From: Talpa occidentalis
Taxonomy: Eukaryota; Chordata; Mammalia; Eulipotyphla; Talpidae
DNA: 64,000 nt
Assembly: GCF_014898055.3 (NCBI RefSeq)
Contig: NW_023603184.1
Coordinates: 30,854,808-30,918,807, forward strand
Direction: 5' to 3'
A program made the translations under genes and the position numbers. Below the pieces are notes generated by a model. The model was not told the DNA's origin. It was given only the letters and a program-made list of their open reading frames with translations, and did not search any database. This document shows positions 36,006 to 47,214 of the stretch, one piece after another. How positions within the stretch are numbered: the first letter of the stretch is position 1; every line of letters starts with the position of its first letter.

Positions 36006-37280
36006 TAGCTGACTGTTAAAACTCAAAAGAGAATGTCTGACTTCTCCAAGAATGGAAAAAGTAAAACAAAAAATAAGAATATTGATAAATAAGAATGACA
36101 ACATAATAGAGTGAGGAATAACTTAAAATATATCAACAGTTATAATAAATGTAAGGAAATTTCATTCTCTTATGAAAGATGGTGGAGATCAGATTTACAT
36201 GTTATTATAAAAGATACAAAACAGGAAAACTGAAATTAAAAGGAGAAGAAAAATATATTATGTAAATGTGAACAAATGAAGCTGTTATAGTTGGATTACT
36301 AACAGACAAAATAGGTCTTACAGCAAAAAAACAGTATTAGAGAGAAAGTAACTGCATAATGATAACAGAAAAAAAAATTCCTTTAAAATGTAAACATTTT
36401 AAACTCTGAGAATCTTAATAAGGTAGCCTCAAAATAAATCAGGCTATAATTGAAAAAATATAGAATAAACTGAAAAATGTATAAATTTAGGGAGTATTCA
36501 TTTGTCTCTCCTGAACTGAATGAACAAGCAGTCAAAAATTCCAAGGGTTTGAGCAATGCAACTAATAAGTCATATCTAATTTTTATGCAGAACCTTGAAA
36601 TGTACCATTAGAGTGGTGGTTCTCAAACTTGAGTGGCATCACTATCACCCAAGGATGTTGTTAAAACAGAATGCTGGGCCTACTCTTAGAGCTCCTGGTT
36701 TAATAGGTCTGGGTTGGGGCCTGAGAATTTGCATTTTAACGAGCTCCAGGTAACTCTGCTGCTGGTGGTCCAGGACCACATTTTTAAAAAAAACCAGCTT
36801 AGTAAAGAATACTCCCTTTCAGTTTCACTGACATATTTCCAAAGGTCGAACACATACTGGTCCCCAAAACAAATCCCAAAACAGATTCTGAAAAGTCAAT
36901 GCCATAGCTTGTACTCTGACCTCAATATAATGAAGTTACAAATCAATTTACAAAAATTTTACAATTTACCAAACCACCCACATGGATGGACATTAAATAA
37001 ACACATGCACACATTTTAAAAAATGACTCATAGATCATAAAATAAACGTTAATAAGAATTAGAAAATATTTACAACTAAATAGCGTTAAACAAGCTGCAT
37101 GTCAAAATTTGTGGAATGCTGCTAAATTACAGGATAAAGGGAATGAAAAAATATTAATAATAAATTAATTTTTTTCTGACAAAGAAAAAACGAGAGAAGG
37201 AATAAGTGAAAAATGCCATGAATGGAAAAGCAGACTTAACAATAAATGTAGTTAGAGATGTAAGAAATTATAGAAAACAA
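36006..37280 (+). repeat. Ancient L1 ORF2-region sequence (plus strand)
   Basis: A-rich sense L1: AACAGACAAAATAGGTCTTA near 36302, GAACACATACTGGTCCCCAA near 36848, ACAATTTACCAAACCACCCA near 36961 and AATTAGAAAATATTTACAAC near 37057. The reading frame is broken throughout. It is interrupted by a MER5-like element at 36612-36790. Confidence 0.6.
36612..36790 (+). mobile_element. MER5A-like non-autonomous hAT (Charlie) element
   Basis: It starts GTGGTGGTTCTCAAACTTGA, with the typical TCACTATCACCCAAGGATGT, TTAATAGGTCTGGGTTGGGG, CCTGAGAATTTGCATTTTAA and a GCTCCAGGTAACTCTGCTGC end. The right inverted terminus is damaged. It is inside the L1. Confidence 0.75.
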
Positions 37281-37460
37281 TGACGACTGTCTGCACATTT
37301 GGACACAAAATCAGTGATTCCCAATCCTGCTACATTAGACTTAATAGGGCTTTTAAAAAAGGGAGATCCCAGCTCCCCTTCCAGATGAAATTGATAGAAT
37401 TCTTGAGGGGCAGGCAAGTCATCATATCCAGCAGGAAATTCTCATTGGCAGCCAAGGGAG
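37281..37460 (+). repeat. Possible MER5-like hAT fragment
   Basis: ATCAGTGATTCCCAATCCTG, GGGCTTTTAAAAAAGGGAGA and GAATTCTTGAGGGGCAGGCA are arranged as in the MER5 family, but it is diverged. Confidence 0.45.
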
Positions 37461-39194
37461 TCACTGTCCTGAGCAGTTAGAGGCTCATAAGGAAATCTCC
37501 TTCCTGCTGAGGTGTTAGCCTATTTCCAGCCCTCCAACAAGACCTGAGTTGAGTAGTGGATGTCAGAACAGAAGCTAAAATCTGTCATGTCTTCCCCCCA
37601 TCTCCACTATGGTTAAATCTAATGTTGTCGTTATATTTAATAACAACAGGCTTCTTTTCCTTTATGACCAAGATTACAGAAATAAGCGTCATCTCTAGAC
37701 AGTGGACCGGGGATTCTTACCCTTGGCATCTACAGTGCATATTTCATTCTTTCCTGTGTGATCTGATTGATTTTTGCAATCAGAATTGAAGAATTGAGTA
37801 GTGTTTTCTTCAAAACAAATTTGATGATAGTTTCTCCATACAGACCATTATACACAGAATAGATAGGACTCACATGCACATAAATGCACGGATGTACATG
37901 TGTGCACACATGTGTGTTTATTGGGTAGTGTAAGATAGTCTTTGACTAAATGTGAGTTTGAATAGTGGTATCAGTCAAGGAGTAAGCACAGAGAACACAG
38001 ACCATTTTAGTTATTTTTTAAAAAGAAGGTTTTAATGAAAGGAATTGAGTATTTGCAAAATTACTAGAAGGTCTAGAGCAGCCTTAGCTTAGACCTCCAG
38101 AGATGATTCCAGAATGTCAGTGCCACACAGATCCATTGAAAGAACTGCCATCTCTGTTGCAAGAAGGGAAATCAGGAAACTACTGGGCTCACTGTCAGCT
38201 CCAAGATCACACCCACACAGTGATAATTTGTGAATCATTCCAGAAAAAGCGAGTGCTTCCCTGCCATATCGTTCCTCCCATTTAAGTCACTTCCAAACTG
38301 TAGTCTTACAAAGTGCATTTTATGGTTGGATCTTGGTCATAAATTCTTATCTACAAGGCAGTTTAGTTCAGGAAGTCCCAAGAAGAGGAGGCTAGCCAGT
38401 CTCCCTTAGGGAAGATGGGGTATCAGAGAAAGAAGGGAACATATGAGCTAAATCCTTGAAGCCCCCATGCCTTCCTCTCTGGCTATCCACCTGGGGAGAA
38501 CATGATTAAACTGGCCCTAAGGACATGGCAATTTCTACTTATTTCATATGTGTCTCCTTTTCTAATTTTTTCCCTATCAGTGCCTTAGATCAAACCCTCA
38601 TCATATTTTGACCCTGACTACTTTAAGAACCTTCTGCCAAGTCTTTCTGTTTACAGTTTTATTGTAACCATTCTTTACCATATTTCTAAATGAATCTTTA
38701 AAAAAGTTCTTCTATCAATGCATTCATCTAACAATATCATAATTTCATGATGTTATAAGCTTTATCTTCAATGTCATATATTCTCATCTATTGGCATAAA
38801 ATAGATATTCAAAATTTCTGTGAAAAAATGAAGAACAGAACTTCTAAACTGTGATATGTACACAAAGTGATTTGCAATGGTAGATGGGTAAATTGCTTGT
38901 ATCTTAATAGATCTATAGTATATTTGAATATACTATATTCAAATATATATATATTTGAATATACTAGCATATCAAGCATATGCTATTACAAATATTGTTT
39001 AAGATAATGCTAAAGTACAGATTGAGTCCATGTTGAAAAACCAAAAAGATAGTAAACATGGGATGTAAATAGAAAAATTCATGAAAACATGATGTGAAGA
39101 ATCAACTAGTAGTGAAGAACCAACTACTGGAACTACTCGGAACAACTGCTTGTATCACTCTTTGACTGAAAGGGTTCAAAACCCCCATGACCTC
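37461..39194. other. Unique AT-rich DNA with an AT palindrome
   Basis: No gene is recognised. 38925-38970 contains nested palindromic words (TATTTGAATATA, ATATTCAAATAT). A (CA)n-like stretch lies at 37870-37920. Confidence 0.45.
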
Positions 39195-39465
39195 AAGGGT
39201 AACATCCAAACTCCAGAATGGAAATTCTCTGTCACCTGACACCCCATACCTATTTCATTTCATCTTTGCCACTCCAATTCCATTCCCTGAAATATGTATC
39301 ATCCTCAGTCACATAAAACTTTTTATTGCTCCCCCAGTGTCATCTTCATACACCCCTTCTCTCTGCACCTGCAGTTTTCTGTCTAAAATACCTACTCCTC
39401 ACTGCTTCTTATTGGGTAGGGGAACTCCTATGCAACCCAACTCAGGTGTCAGCGTTGCAACTGTT
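39195..39465 (+). repeat. L2 fragment
   Basis: CATCCAAACTCCAGAATGGA, CTGTCACCTGACACCCCATA, TTGCCACTCCAATTCCATTC and GTCTAAAATACCTACTCCTC fit the L2 3' region on the plus strand. Confidence 0.6.
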
Positions 39466-39564
39466 GTGAGCTAAAATAGAGATACCACGGATGCAAGATG
39501 ATGTTCCAGAGCAGCTCTCAGTCTGAAGCAGTATTTGGGAAGTTCACCACAATCTGATAAGAAC

Positions 39565-40179
39565 TCTTCACTCTTGGGCCTCCCTGGTGGCACAGGGGTT
39601 AAGACGCAACCTATGAAGCTGTCCACAGCCATTACAGCATGAGTTTGATCCCCCAGGCAGGGAGAATTCACATGGCGCAGCAGACCTCTCCTGACTTGCC
39701 CGCTGCTCCACTCAGCAGTGTGTTTCAGTCAGTCTGCCTGCTCTGCTCCCAACTCTGTCTCTGGTGAATCCTCTCACCCCCCTCCCCAAACCTCTTTCCT
39801 GTACCACAGTTCTTGTATGCATAAATAAATCTTTTTTTTAAAAGATATTTATTTATTTATTTATTTATTTATTTATCTATTTATTTATTTATACAAGCAC
39901 TGGGTACAGTCAGAAGCGCGGGAGGGTGAGAGAATTCACCAGAGCCAGAGCGGGGAGCAGAGCAGGCAGAAGGACCGAAGTACACTGCTGAGGGGAGCAG
40001 CGGGCGGCAGGAGAGGTCTGTGCGTCATGTGGGACCCTCCTCTGTTGGCCGGTGGCCGGGGAGCAGCTGGGGATCGAACCGGCGCAGCAGAGGCTGTGGG
40101 CAGCTTCACAACCCGGCGCGGGGAGGCCCGCATCAATGAATCTTTAAAAAAAAAAGAAGAAGAAGAAGTCTTGACTCTT
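39565..40179 (+). repeat. tRNA-derived SINE, copy 12 (subfamily A1), interrupted by copy 13
   Basis: The body is 39576-39834, with its A-rich tail resuming at about 40146-40168. TCTTCACTCTT (39565-39575) and TCTTGACTCTT (40169-40179) bracket the composite. The tail ends in an AAG microsatellite. Confidence 0.88.
39819..40145 (-). repeat. tRNA-derived SINE, copy 13 (subfamily B), nested in copy 12
   Basis: The body 39835-40129, reversed, has a long (TTTA)n tail at 39845-39892. GCATAAATAAATCTTT (39819-39834) and GCATCAATGAATCTTT (40130-40145) flank it; the target was the tail of copy 12. About 20 bp of the head, the A-box region, is lost between short GCGC words near 40116-40120. The 93- and 133-codon frames are SINE-derived. 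Confidence 0.9.
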
Positions 40180-40700
40180 AAAGTTGCAAATTCAAATCCA
40201 ATTGCATTTAGAAGGATTGTTGCACAAGAACGCAGCAGACTTTGCAGGACATCACTGGACAGATCTTTTTCAGTCCCAGTGCCTTTGGTGCTGACCTTAC
40301 GAGGATGAACCACTGGTCTCTCCCTGAAGGTCCTCACTATACACTGCAGCCTAGGCTTACCAGCCCATGGTCATCTCTGCATGAACCACGTGGCGGGGAT
40401 GGTGTCCACAAGCATCAGTGCTTAGAATTGGTATTTTACAGCTAGAATAAGACTATTTTTCTTTGGCTATTTTTTTCAGGTTGTGCAAGGTGTTTAATTG
40501 TAGAAAAATTGGAAGTCTGAAAAAATTACAAGAAACAGAAAAAGAAATCGCTCATAATCCCATTACCTAGAGGCAAAAAAAAAAAAAAAAAAGTTAATGT
40601 TTGGCACATTTCCCCTCAGTCTTTTTCCTACTCCTCTCTACCCCCACCCCCAGTTTTATATACTGCAGTTGTATTCTGCTTAGCTCACTTACCATTAGTC
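40180..40700. other. Unique DNA with an A run
   Basis: A pure A run lies at about 40577-40594. No gene is recognised. Confidence 0.4.
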
Positions 40701-40930
40701 TTCTGTGTTATTAAAAATTCTTTTCAAACATTAATTGCATTAATTAACCATACCTTAACCACCAGCTATTTCAGCTGTTTCCAGGATTTTTATTACACAT
40801 AATGCTGCAATAAACATTTTTGGGCATAAATCCCTGTCTGCAATTTAAATTCTTTCCCTAGAAGTGATACACCTCGATGTGACATCATTGGTTCATAAGT
40901 TATGAATACTTTAAGGCCAAACTAGGAATA
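40701..40930 (-). repeat. Ancient L1 fragment
   Basis: Antisense L1 words: AGCTGTTTCCAGGATTTTTA, CATAATGCTGCAATAAACAT, TTTTTGGGCATAAATCCCTG and CTAGAAGTGATACACC. Confidence 0.6.
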
Positions 40931-41334
40931 ATCCTCTTTCTTGACTCCTGTTTTAGGGCTCTTCCCACTTCAACAAATTATTACACGCTTTTGTTAAAAG
41001 CCATATGAAAAATTAATTATGAGCAGGTTTGTTTCTCCAGGCTGACGCAGCATCCTCAGCAGCACACAGTTCAAGTCATCGACACTTTAGGAAAGTCTCC
41101 TTAGAATCCCCCCCTAATGTAGCTCCTGACACCCTCTTGTCTTGATCTGGTAAATCCAGGTTCTATTTGTTGTACCTGAATTGATTCACCTTTTTGGGTT
41201 AACCCAAGAAAGGTGGATGGAACTCTCAGTCATCTTTTTGTTTATTTTTCAGGTAAAATCCTGCAGGAAACCTTGTAGTCTGGCCAAGGATCATGATATT
41301 TTAGCTGCTGTACAAATATTCTGGAACTTTCATC

Positions 41335-41680
41335 CCCTGGTTTCTACCACCTGCATTGGAAGGAGCTCATTGCTAATGAACACAATTATCTTAAGAACCT
41401 TTTCTTTCATTTCAGGGATGTAAGGGGCAAAGTCACACAGCTCATCGTGTACTGACTTTTTGCAAATCATGATGTACCCCTTCACTATCTGCTTGATGAG
41501 TGGGCTTCATCTTTGTGAGCTAAATCATGTGCGCCTTCCTCCAGGTAGCTGTGATTCTGCATCCTTGGAACTCATCCCTCAGCTGCCTCTCAAAGTCAGG
41601 GCAATCTGCACAGGCTTGTAGGACTGTTGGTATCATCTTTCCCACCAGTGACTTTTCCTGTGTTATCATTGTGACCCTCT
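41335..41680 (-). pseudogene. Possible pseudogene fragment, parent not identified
   Basis: Reading the minus strand, one frame from about 41680 to 41530 gives a plausible soluble segment (includes CADCPDFERQLRDEF). A second frame from about 41510 to 41335 gives another (includes ICKKSVHDELCDFAPYIPEM, then KEKVLKIIVFISNELL). A third frame continues for about 30 codons down to near 41240. The switches imply frameshifts. The composition looks coding, unlike the plus-strand frame over 41181-41423. There is no visible poly-A tail or target duplication, so a processed origin is not shown. I do not recognise the family. Confidence 0.35.
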
Positions 41681-42209
41681 ATTTGAGAACATCCTCTCAA
41701 TAGTCCTTTGATAAGAATGACTGATGTATGTGCTCATTTGACATCTTTTGACAGCAAAGGACAACTAGGGATGGAAGAAGGAAATAGAATGGCAAAGTTG
41801 GGAGAAGTAAGGTCCTTGCTATGTTTTCATGAATGAGAGTATTCTAATGGGACTTTGAGAGCTGGTTGAACAGTTCTATACCTCTATTTTCCTGGTTTTC
41901 CATTGGAGAGTCTGGAAGTCAGTCACCAGAATCTATATCTCTTTACAGTGGCTAGGGGCTAGCTCTGCTCTTGTTTACATCAGGCCAGCGCGTGGGAGAA
42001 TTAATGTATTTTCTTAAACAGACCTTAAACAATGAGTGATGAAAATTGGTACAAAGTATCCTGTTTGGCTGGCCCCCAAGCAGGCTAACTGCAGGACAAG
42101 TCTTCTACACAGGCTCCCAGGGTTTCCCAGTGGGAAAACCAGCTCCCCACAGTGGTCACTCTTGGCACCATACTTTTTGGTGCCATACTTTGGTACCATA
42201 CTTTCTCTT
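41681..42209. other. Unique DNA with a short imperfect tandem repeat
   Basis: At about 42160-42203 the unit GGCACCATACTTTTT / GGTGCCATACTTT / GGTACCATACTTT occurs three times. No gene is recognised. Confidence 0.45.
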
Positions 42210-42430
42210 TCATTTCTTGTTCTTTTTTTAAAAAAAATATTTATTGTGGAAAAATGTGACCTTAGAATAAAGCATAGTAGCATGAATCTCCATATATTTA
42301 TCTATCACCCAGTCCTAAAAACCATTAACACATGGCCAATCTTACCCCATCTTCATTTTAATCCACTCTCTACCCTGTATTATTTTGAAAAACATCCCAT
42401 ACATTGAATCATTTTAGCCATAACCGTTCC
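42210..42430 (-). repeat. Ancient L1-like fragment
   Basis: ATATATTTATCTATCACCCA, ACACATGGCCAATCTTACCC and ATTGAATCATTTTAGCCATA are in the order seen in antisense old L1 3' regions. Confidence 0.45.
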
Positions 42431-42679
42431 TGTATTTTAGATGTATTCAGTATTTTAGACATATTATTTCCAAATATCTTAAGCCCTAATAGGAGTGAAG
42501 AAGGAAGTAATAGAGCCGTGAAATCTTGAGATAACATCTATCTACTATTCTCATGAGATTAGTCCTATGTGTCAGTGATGCTAATGTTCATAATTTTTTT
42601 TTCCTGGTTTGTAGCTTGGCTTATTTGTACATATCTGCTTTCATTCTTTTGCTCGCCCCCCTCCCCTATTTGTGTTTCC

Positions 42680-43350
42680 TGGGATTGCCACCTTTATTGG
42701 TTTGACCAGACTGCCATAATAGTACCATGTCCTGGGTGACATAAGCAACAGAGTTGGGTTTATTTTTTCTCCAGAGTTCCAGATTTTGGAAATCCCAGAT
42801 CATGAGGTCTCTTTCTTTGGCTTACAAACAGCTGCCTTCTCACTGTGTCCTCATGTGGCCTGTGCACAGCACCCCCAGTGTCCCTATTTATGTCCTAACC
42901 ACCTCATCTTATAAGGACACAAGTCAGATTGGATTAGGATTCTCTCTAATAGTCTCATTGTAACTTACTTGCTGTTTAAAGGCCCTATCTTCTGTAAAGG
43001 TCATCCTTTTTTTTTTTTTTAAGATTTATTTATTTATGCATACAAGAGCTGGGGTACATACCAGAGGTGTGTGGGGAGGGAGACAGAGTGGGGAGCAGAA
43101 CAGGCAGATTGACTGAAATACACTGCTGAGGGGAATAGCAGGCGAGACAGGAGAGGTCTGCTGTATCGTGTGGGTTGCTCCCTGGCCGGGGATTGAACTT
43201 GTGCTGCAGTGGCTGTGGATTGCTTCATAGGCTGTGTCTTAATCCCTTGCGCCACCAGGAAGGCTCCTGTAAAGGTCATCTTTTGAGATGTTGGGGGATA
43301 GGGCCTCAAAATCCATATTTGGGGAGAGGGGAACATAATAAAACCCATAA
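42680..43350 (+). repeat. Ancient interspersed repeat interrupted by a SINE
   Basis: 42700-42991 has GACCAGACTGCCATAATAGT, TCCTGGGTGACATAAGCAAC, GCCTTCTCACTGTGTCCTCA and CCACCTCATCTTATAAGGAC, in the order of a common fossil repeat of mammals. It resumes after the SINE with GATGTTGGGGGATAGGGCCT near 43289. Class not assigned. Confidence 0.5.
42992..43280 (-). repeat. tRNA-derived SINE, copy 14 (subfamily A1), 14-bp target duplication
   Basis: Body 43006-43266, reversed. CTGTAAAGGTCATC flanks it at 42992-43005 and 43267-43280. The 81- and 104-codon frames are SINE-derived. Confidence 0.92.
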
Positions 43351-43595
43351 AATCTACCTCAATAAACTACTTGTTACTGAATCTTTTGCCCAAAGTATGT
43401 TAACTGAAGAACCACTCTGAGTTAGTGACAATGAAGCACTTTTAGGTTAGAGAGGTGTGGGGAGGGGGCCAAGTATCTTGCTGCTAGAAGGAAAGACCCC
43501 CATGTAGAAATGTCCCATAATTTGTATTATCCTAAAAAAGGCTGGGGTGAGTGGAGATTTTACCAGCATTATACACTGAGATAATGTTAAATATT

Positions 43596-43763
43596 GTGCA
43601 TTATGATTATAAATCTTCCGAATATAATTCTGCTGCAGTTGCTCTTGCAAGATATGTGTTGGGGGCAGAACACCACCTGTTTAGTATAATATACATTTCC
43701 AGTAAAAAATATATTCTCCAACAAAGTAAGAGAATTCAAAATTTCATCAGCTAAGGTCTTTGG
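43596..43763. repeat. Left arm of a 168-bp inverted repeat
   Basis: The reverse complement aligns over its whole length with 45366-45533 at roughly 80% by eye. Shared words include TACTTTGTT, TTTACTGGAAAT, GGTGGTGTTCTG, ATCTTGCAAGAGC and GAAGATTTATAATCA. Confidence 0.75.
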
Positions 43764-45365
43764 AGACTAGCAACAAATGTCACAGAGCAGGGAGTTAGTG
43801 TGTCTGTACCTGCTAATATGTTTAAAACTCAATAAATAAATACAATTGGGCTTCTCTTGGAAGATCCAAGACTTGTGAGTATCCCAGTTAGTAAGAATCC
43901 AGTGGAATCCTGGGCAAGTCTATAGAAATACCAGAAAATATAAAGCAAGCCAAAAAGGGCATAGTGGGGTGATAGGGGAATAGAGTGGGTGGCTGTGACT
44001 GCTCAGATGTCCCTGCTATCCTCTGGTTCCTGACTCTGTCTTTGTAAAAAGGCCTTCTGGGCCCTGGAGGTCGGACTGAGGTGCCATCCTTGCAATCAAT
44101 GAGCTTATTACCCTTGGGAATGGTTTCCTCTCCCTTCAGATCCTTTGCAGATTTCATTTGCATTTCCCTGGACCTGTTTTCATTTCCATCAGCCTGTACT
44201 GACAGAAAGTGGGGGCTGGGGCTGGAGCTGCCTTCCAGCCAAGTTACCCCCTTAATATTGCTTCTGGTTGGGCCTGTTTGGGCTTGCTTAGGCAGCACAA
44301 TCCTGAGTGTCATTCAGGCAATTAAATAAGGTATTTTATTTTATTCAAGGGGGCTGTATCATGCCTATTTCAGGAGCTATTTTGATGGGAACTGGGGCAA
44401 AAAAAAAAAGGTCCCTTGAAAATGGCATCCCATCTGTAGCCCGATGTGAAAGGATCACAGAATTAGCTTTTCTTTAACACTATTATATTCTTTCAATAGG
44501 GTGTAAAGTTTTAGGAGATGAACCTTCATGCTCCGTGTCATGGGAGCAGATTGGTTTTGCATGTGTTACAGGAGAGGCCCTGCCACTCCAGCCATGGGGG
44601 ATGGGGCAGAAACACAGAAACTCACAAGTGAGTTAGATGTCTTCCCAAGGTCTGCATCTGCTTGCGAACTTTCCCTGGCTTCCCTCATGTCTGCTGTCCC
44701 TGACTTGTTCCCTTTCTTTTAACTGTAACTTACAGAGCAACTTTGGGCAACTCTTCAGGGTTCTTATCTTCAGGCCCACTTCTTTAAAATGTGGTGGGAC
44801 TGTGGGTCTCTGCATACTGAGGGCCACTCTCTATGTGAATCTCTCCAAGCCACTGTGCCTTTTCTCGACTTCAGTTTCCTTGGAAGTGACTGCTCCTGTG
44901 TTGGATTAAACTCATCCATGGGACTGACATCTCAGGCTTCCTTCTACTTAAAATCACTTACAGCAATCTGTGAGTTCCAAGTCCAGTAACCACAAGGTCC
45001 CAGCTGGAGCAAAGGAGCCATTTATATTTCATCCTTGGTCCCGCTCCACCTTTCATCTGTCCTGGGCTACTAAATTAATTTTTAGACTAAATCTTAAGGG
45101 GTTTTGAAATGGGAATGTTCCCCTAGAACATGGGGAAAGTCTGAATATAATATCTAGAATGGTATGTGCTAGCCTTTCCCAAAAAATGGAACACCCTACA
45201 ATAACTTATTCATAACTATAAAAATTTTCTTGAAAATATGCCAACTATAAAGCCAACCAAACAAAAATAGTTCCGGCAGTACAGAATGGTGAGCAAGAGT
45301 TAGTCATCAAGTTAGCTGTCAGAAAAACAGAGGGAACATTCTAACTGGTCCTAAAAGCAGAAAGA
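43764..45365. other. Spacer of the inverted repeat, unique DNA
   Basis: About 1.6 kb with mixed composition, including an A run near 44400-44409. Overlapping frames of 60-141 codons on both strands (for example minus strand 43888-44313) lack any domain that I recognise, and none resembles a transposase. Confidence 0.4.
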
Positions 45366-45533
45366 CCAAAGAGCTTATCTGATGCAGTTTTGCATAATCC
45401 TACTTTGTTAGAGAATATATATTTTACTGGAAATATTATTACACTAAACCAGGTGGTGTTCTGTCCCGAACATGTATCTTGCAAGAGCTACTGCAGCAGG
45501 ATTACATTAGGAAGATTTATAATCACCATACAC
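45366..45533. repeat. Right arm of a 168-bp inverted repeat
   Basis: Inverted partner of 43596-43763, of equal length. The 108-codon plus frame crossing it is not shared in the left arm, which argues against coding function. Confidence 0.75.
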
Positions 45534-45723
45534 AAAAAGCATGAAAAGTTTGTTTTCTTTCTTTTTCAAAGAATGACATCGAGTATTCTACTGCTAGTAT
45601 TAGATTTCCAAAGGGGACTTTATGTTCTAACAGATGTATATTTGTATGAAGCACACTTCTCAAATAATTGTGGTGACTTCTCTGATCATGCTTGGTACTT
45701 GCCAACCCAGCAGTAAGAAATAT

Positions 45724-46110
45724 TATTGGTGGCACAAGGGGTTAAGATGCAACCTATGAAGCAATCCGCAGCCTCTGCAGCATGAGTTTGATTCCCGGCT
45801 GGCCAGGGAGCTACCCTCATTTTTTAAAAAGATTTATTCATTTATTTTTTAAAGATTTATTTATTTATGTATACAAGAGCTGGGGTACAGGCCAAAGATA
45901 CGGGGTGAGAGGATTCACCAGAGACAGAGTGGGGAACAGAACAGGCAGATTGACTGAAATACACTGCTGAGGGGAACACGGGCGAGACAGGAGAGGTCTA
46001 CTGTGCCATGTCGGTTGCTCCCTGGCCAGCCAGGGATTGAACTCATGCTATAGTGGTTGGCAGTAGCTTGATAGCGCTGTCTTTAACCCTGTGCCACCAG
46101 GAAGGCCCTA
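45724..46110. repeat. SINE copies 15 (plus, 3'-truncated) and 16 (minus, full length), head-on
   Basis: 45724-45817 is the first ~95 bp of a subfamily A1 SINE on the plus strand: GGTGGCACAAGGGGTTAAGA, B box TTTGATTCCCGG. It is directly followed by the reversed tail and body of a second SINE (about 45818-46108, ending CCACCAGGAAGGCCC). The rest of the plus copy is missing, and clear target duplications are not seen. Confidence 0.85.
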
Positions 46111-46359
46111 TTGAAACCTCATTTAAGGCAAAACATTGCTAAGGGTGGAAAAAATTTTAAAGAGGGTGGGCTAGAATGGGTCACCTGTCCTGTTGGGTGA
46201 TGTCTCTATTTCCTGAAGTCAGTATGTGAAAATTGGCAGCTGTCACAGGCTGGGTGAAGGGCATTAGAAATGAATGAGGATAACCACCAGGCTAAAAGAG
46301 AAGAAGCAGCCAGCATGTACCCAGTCACTCAGAGAAGTCACTTTTCCATGGAAAACCCT

Positions 46360-46870
46360 CTAAAGGTTTCCCATGGCCCTTGACAGGAAATTCAAACTCC
46401 TTCCCAGGGCCTGCAAGGCCTGCACACACTGCCCCGGCTGCCTCTTCAGGCTCACTGACCACACACTCTCCACTCAGTTCTGTTTCTTAACTACTTTCCT
46501 CTGACATTTTAGAGCTTTCACTTATTATTTATCTTTTATTGAGGAAACATTGGCTTTTAACGCTGTATGTGATCATATCTTTCAGATACATGTCACCACA
46601 CCACTCCCAGCACCAAGGCTCCTGGCATCCTCCACTATAGTTCACAGTCCATTGTATAGCCCGTCACCCCACTGTGCTCTCCCCCTCTGGTGGAGAGCTT
46701 CCCCTTCTTGTTCTCCCTAGAATTCACTTCCCCTAGACCCTCTCATCATTGACATCCTGTCATTCAAGTCTGCTTAAATGCCATGCCTCTGCAAATAGAA
46801 CTTTCCTGGACATTCTGTTAAATATGATCTACTTGCTCTTCACTCCTAAACCTTGTTTTATTTTCATCCT
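46360..46870 (+). repeat. L2 fragments
   Basis: CATGGCCCTTGACAGGAAAT, CAAACTCCTTCCCAGGGCCT and GCAAGGCCTGCACACACTGC near the start, then TTCAAGTCTGCTTAAATGCC and CTTTCCTGGACATTCTGTTA near 46765-46825, follow the L2 3'-region order. Unassigned DNA lies between. Confidence 0.6.
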
Positions 46871-46901
46871 AGCAATTCTCTTCTGAAGTGATCTTATTTA
46901 T

Positions 46902-46910
46902 AGTTGTGTG

Positions 46911-46949
<39 letters not shown>

Positions 46950-47214
46950 TGCAAGCACTGGGTACAGTCAGAAGCGCCGGAGGGCGAGAGAATTCACCAG
47001 AGTCAGAACGGGGAGCAGAGCAGGCAGAAGGACCGAAGCACACTGCTTGAGGGGAATAGCGGGCAGCAGGAGAGGTCTGTGCGCCATGTGGGACCCTCCT
47101 CTGGTGGCCGGGGAGCAGCCAGGGACCGAAACGGTGCTGCAGAGGCTGCGGGCAGCTTCGCAACCCAGCGCTCAACCGCTGCGCCACCGGGGAGGCCCAG
47201 TTGTGTATTATTTA
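46902..47214 (-). repeat. tRNA-derived SINE, copy 17 (subfamily B), 16-bp target duplication
   Basis: Body 46918-47198, reversed, with an expanded (TTTA)n tail. AGTTGTGTGTTATTTA (46902-46917) and AGTTGTGTATTATTTA (47199-47214) flank it. The 172-codon plus frame here runs through the SINE into flanking DNA and is not a gene. Confidence 0.93.

Noticed and set aside
43888..44313. The 141-codon minus frame inside the inverted-repeat spacer, considered as a transposase
   Set aside because: No catalytic motif or similarity to transposase families is seen, and the composition is not convincing.
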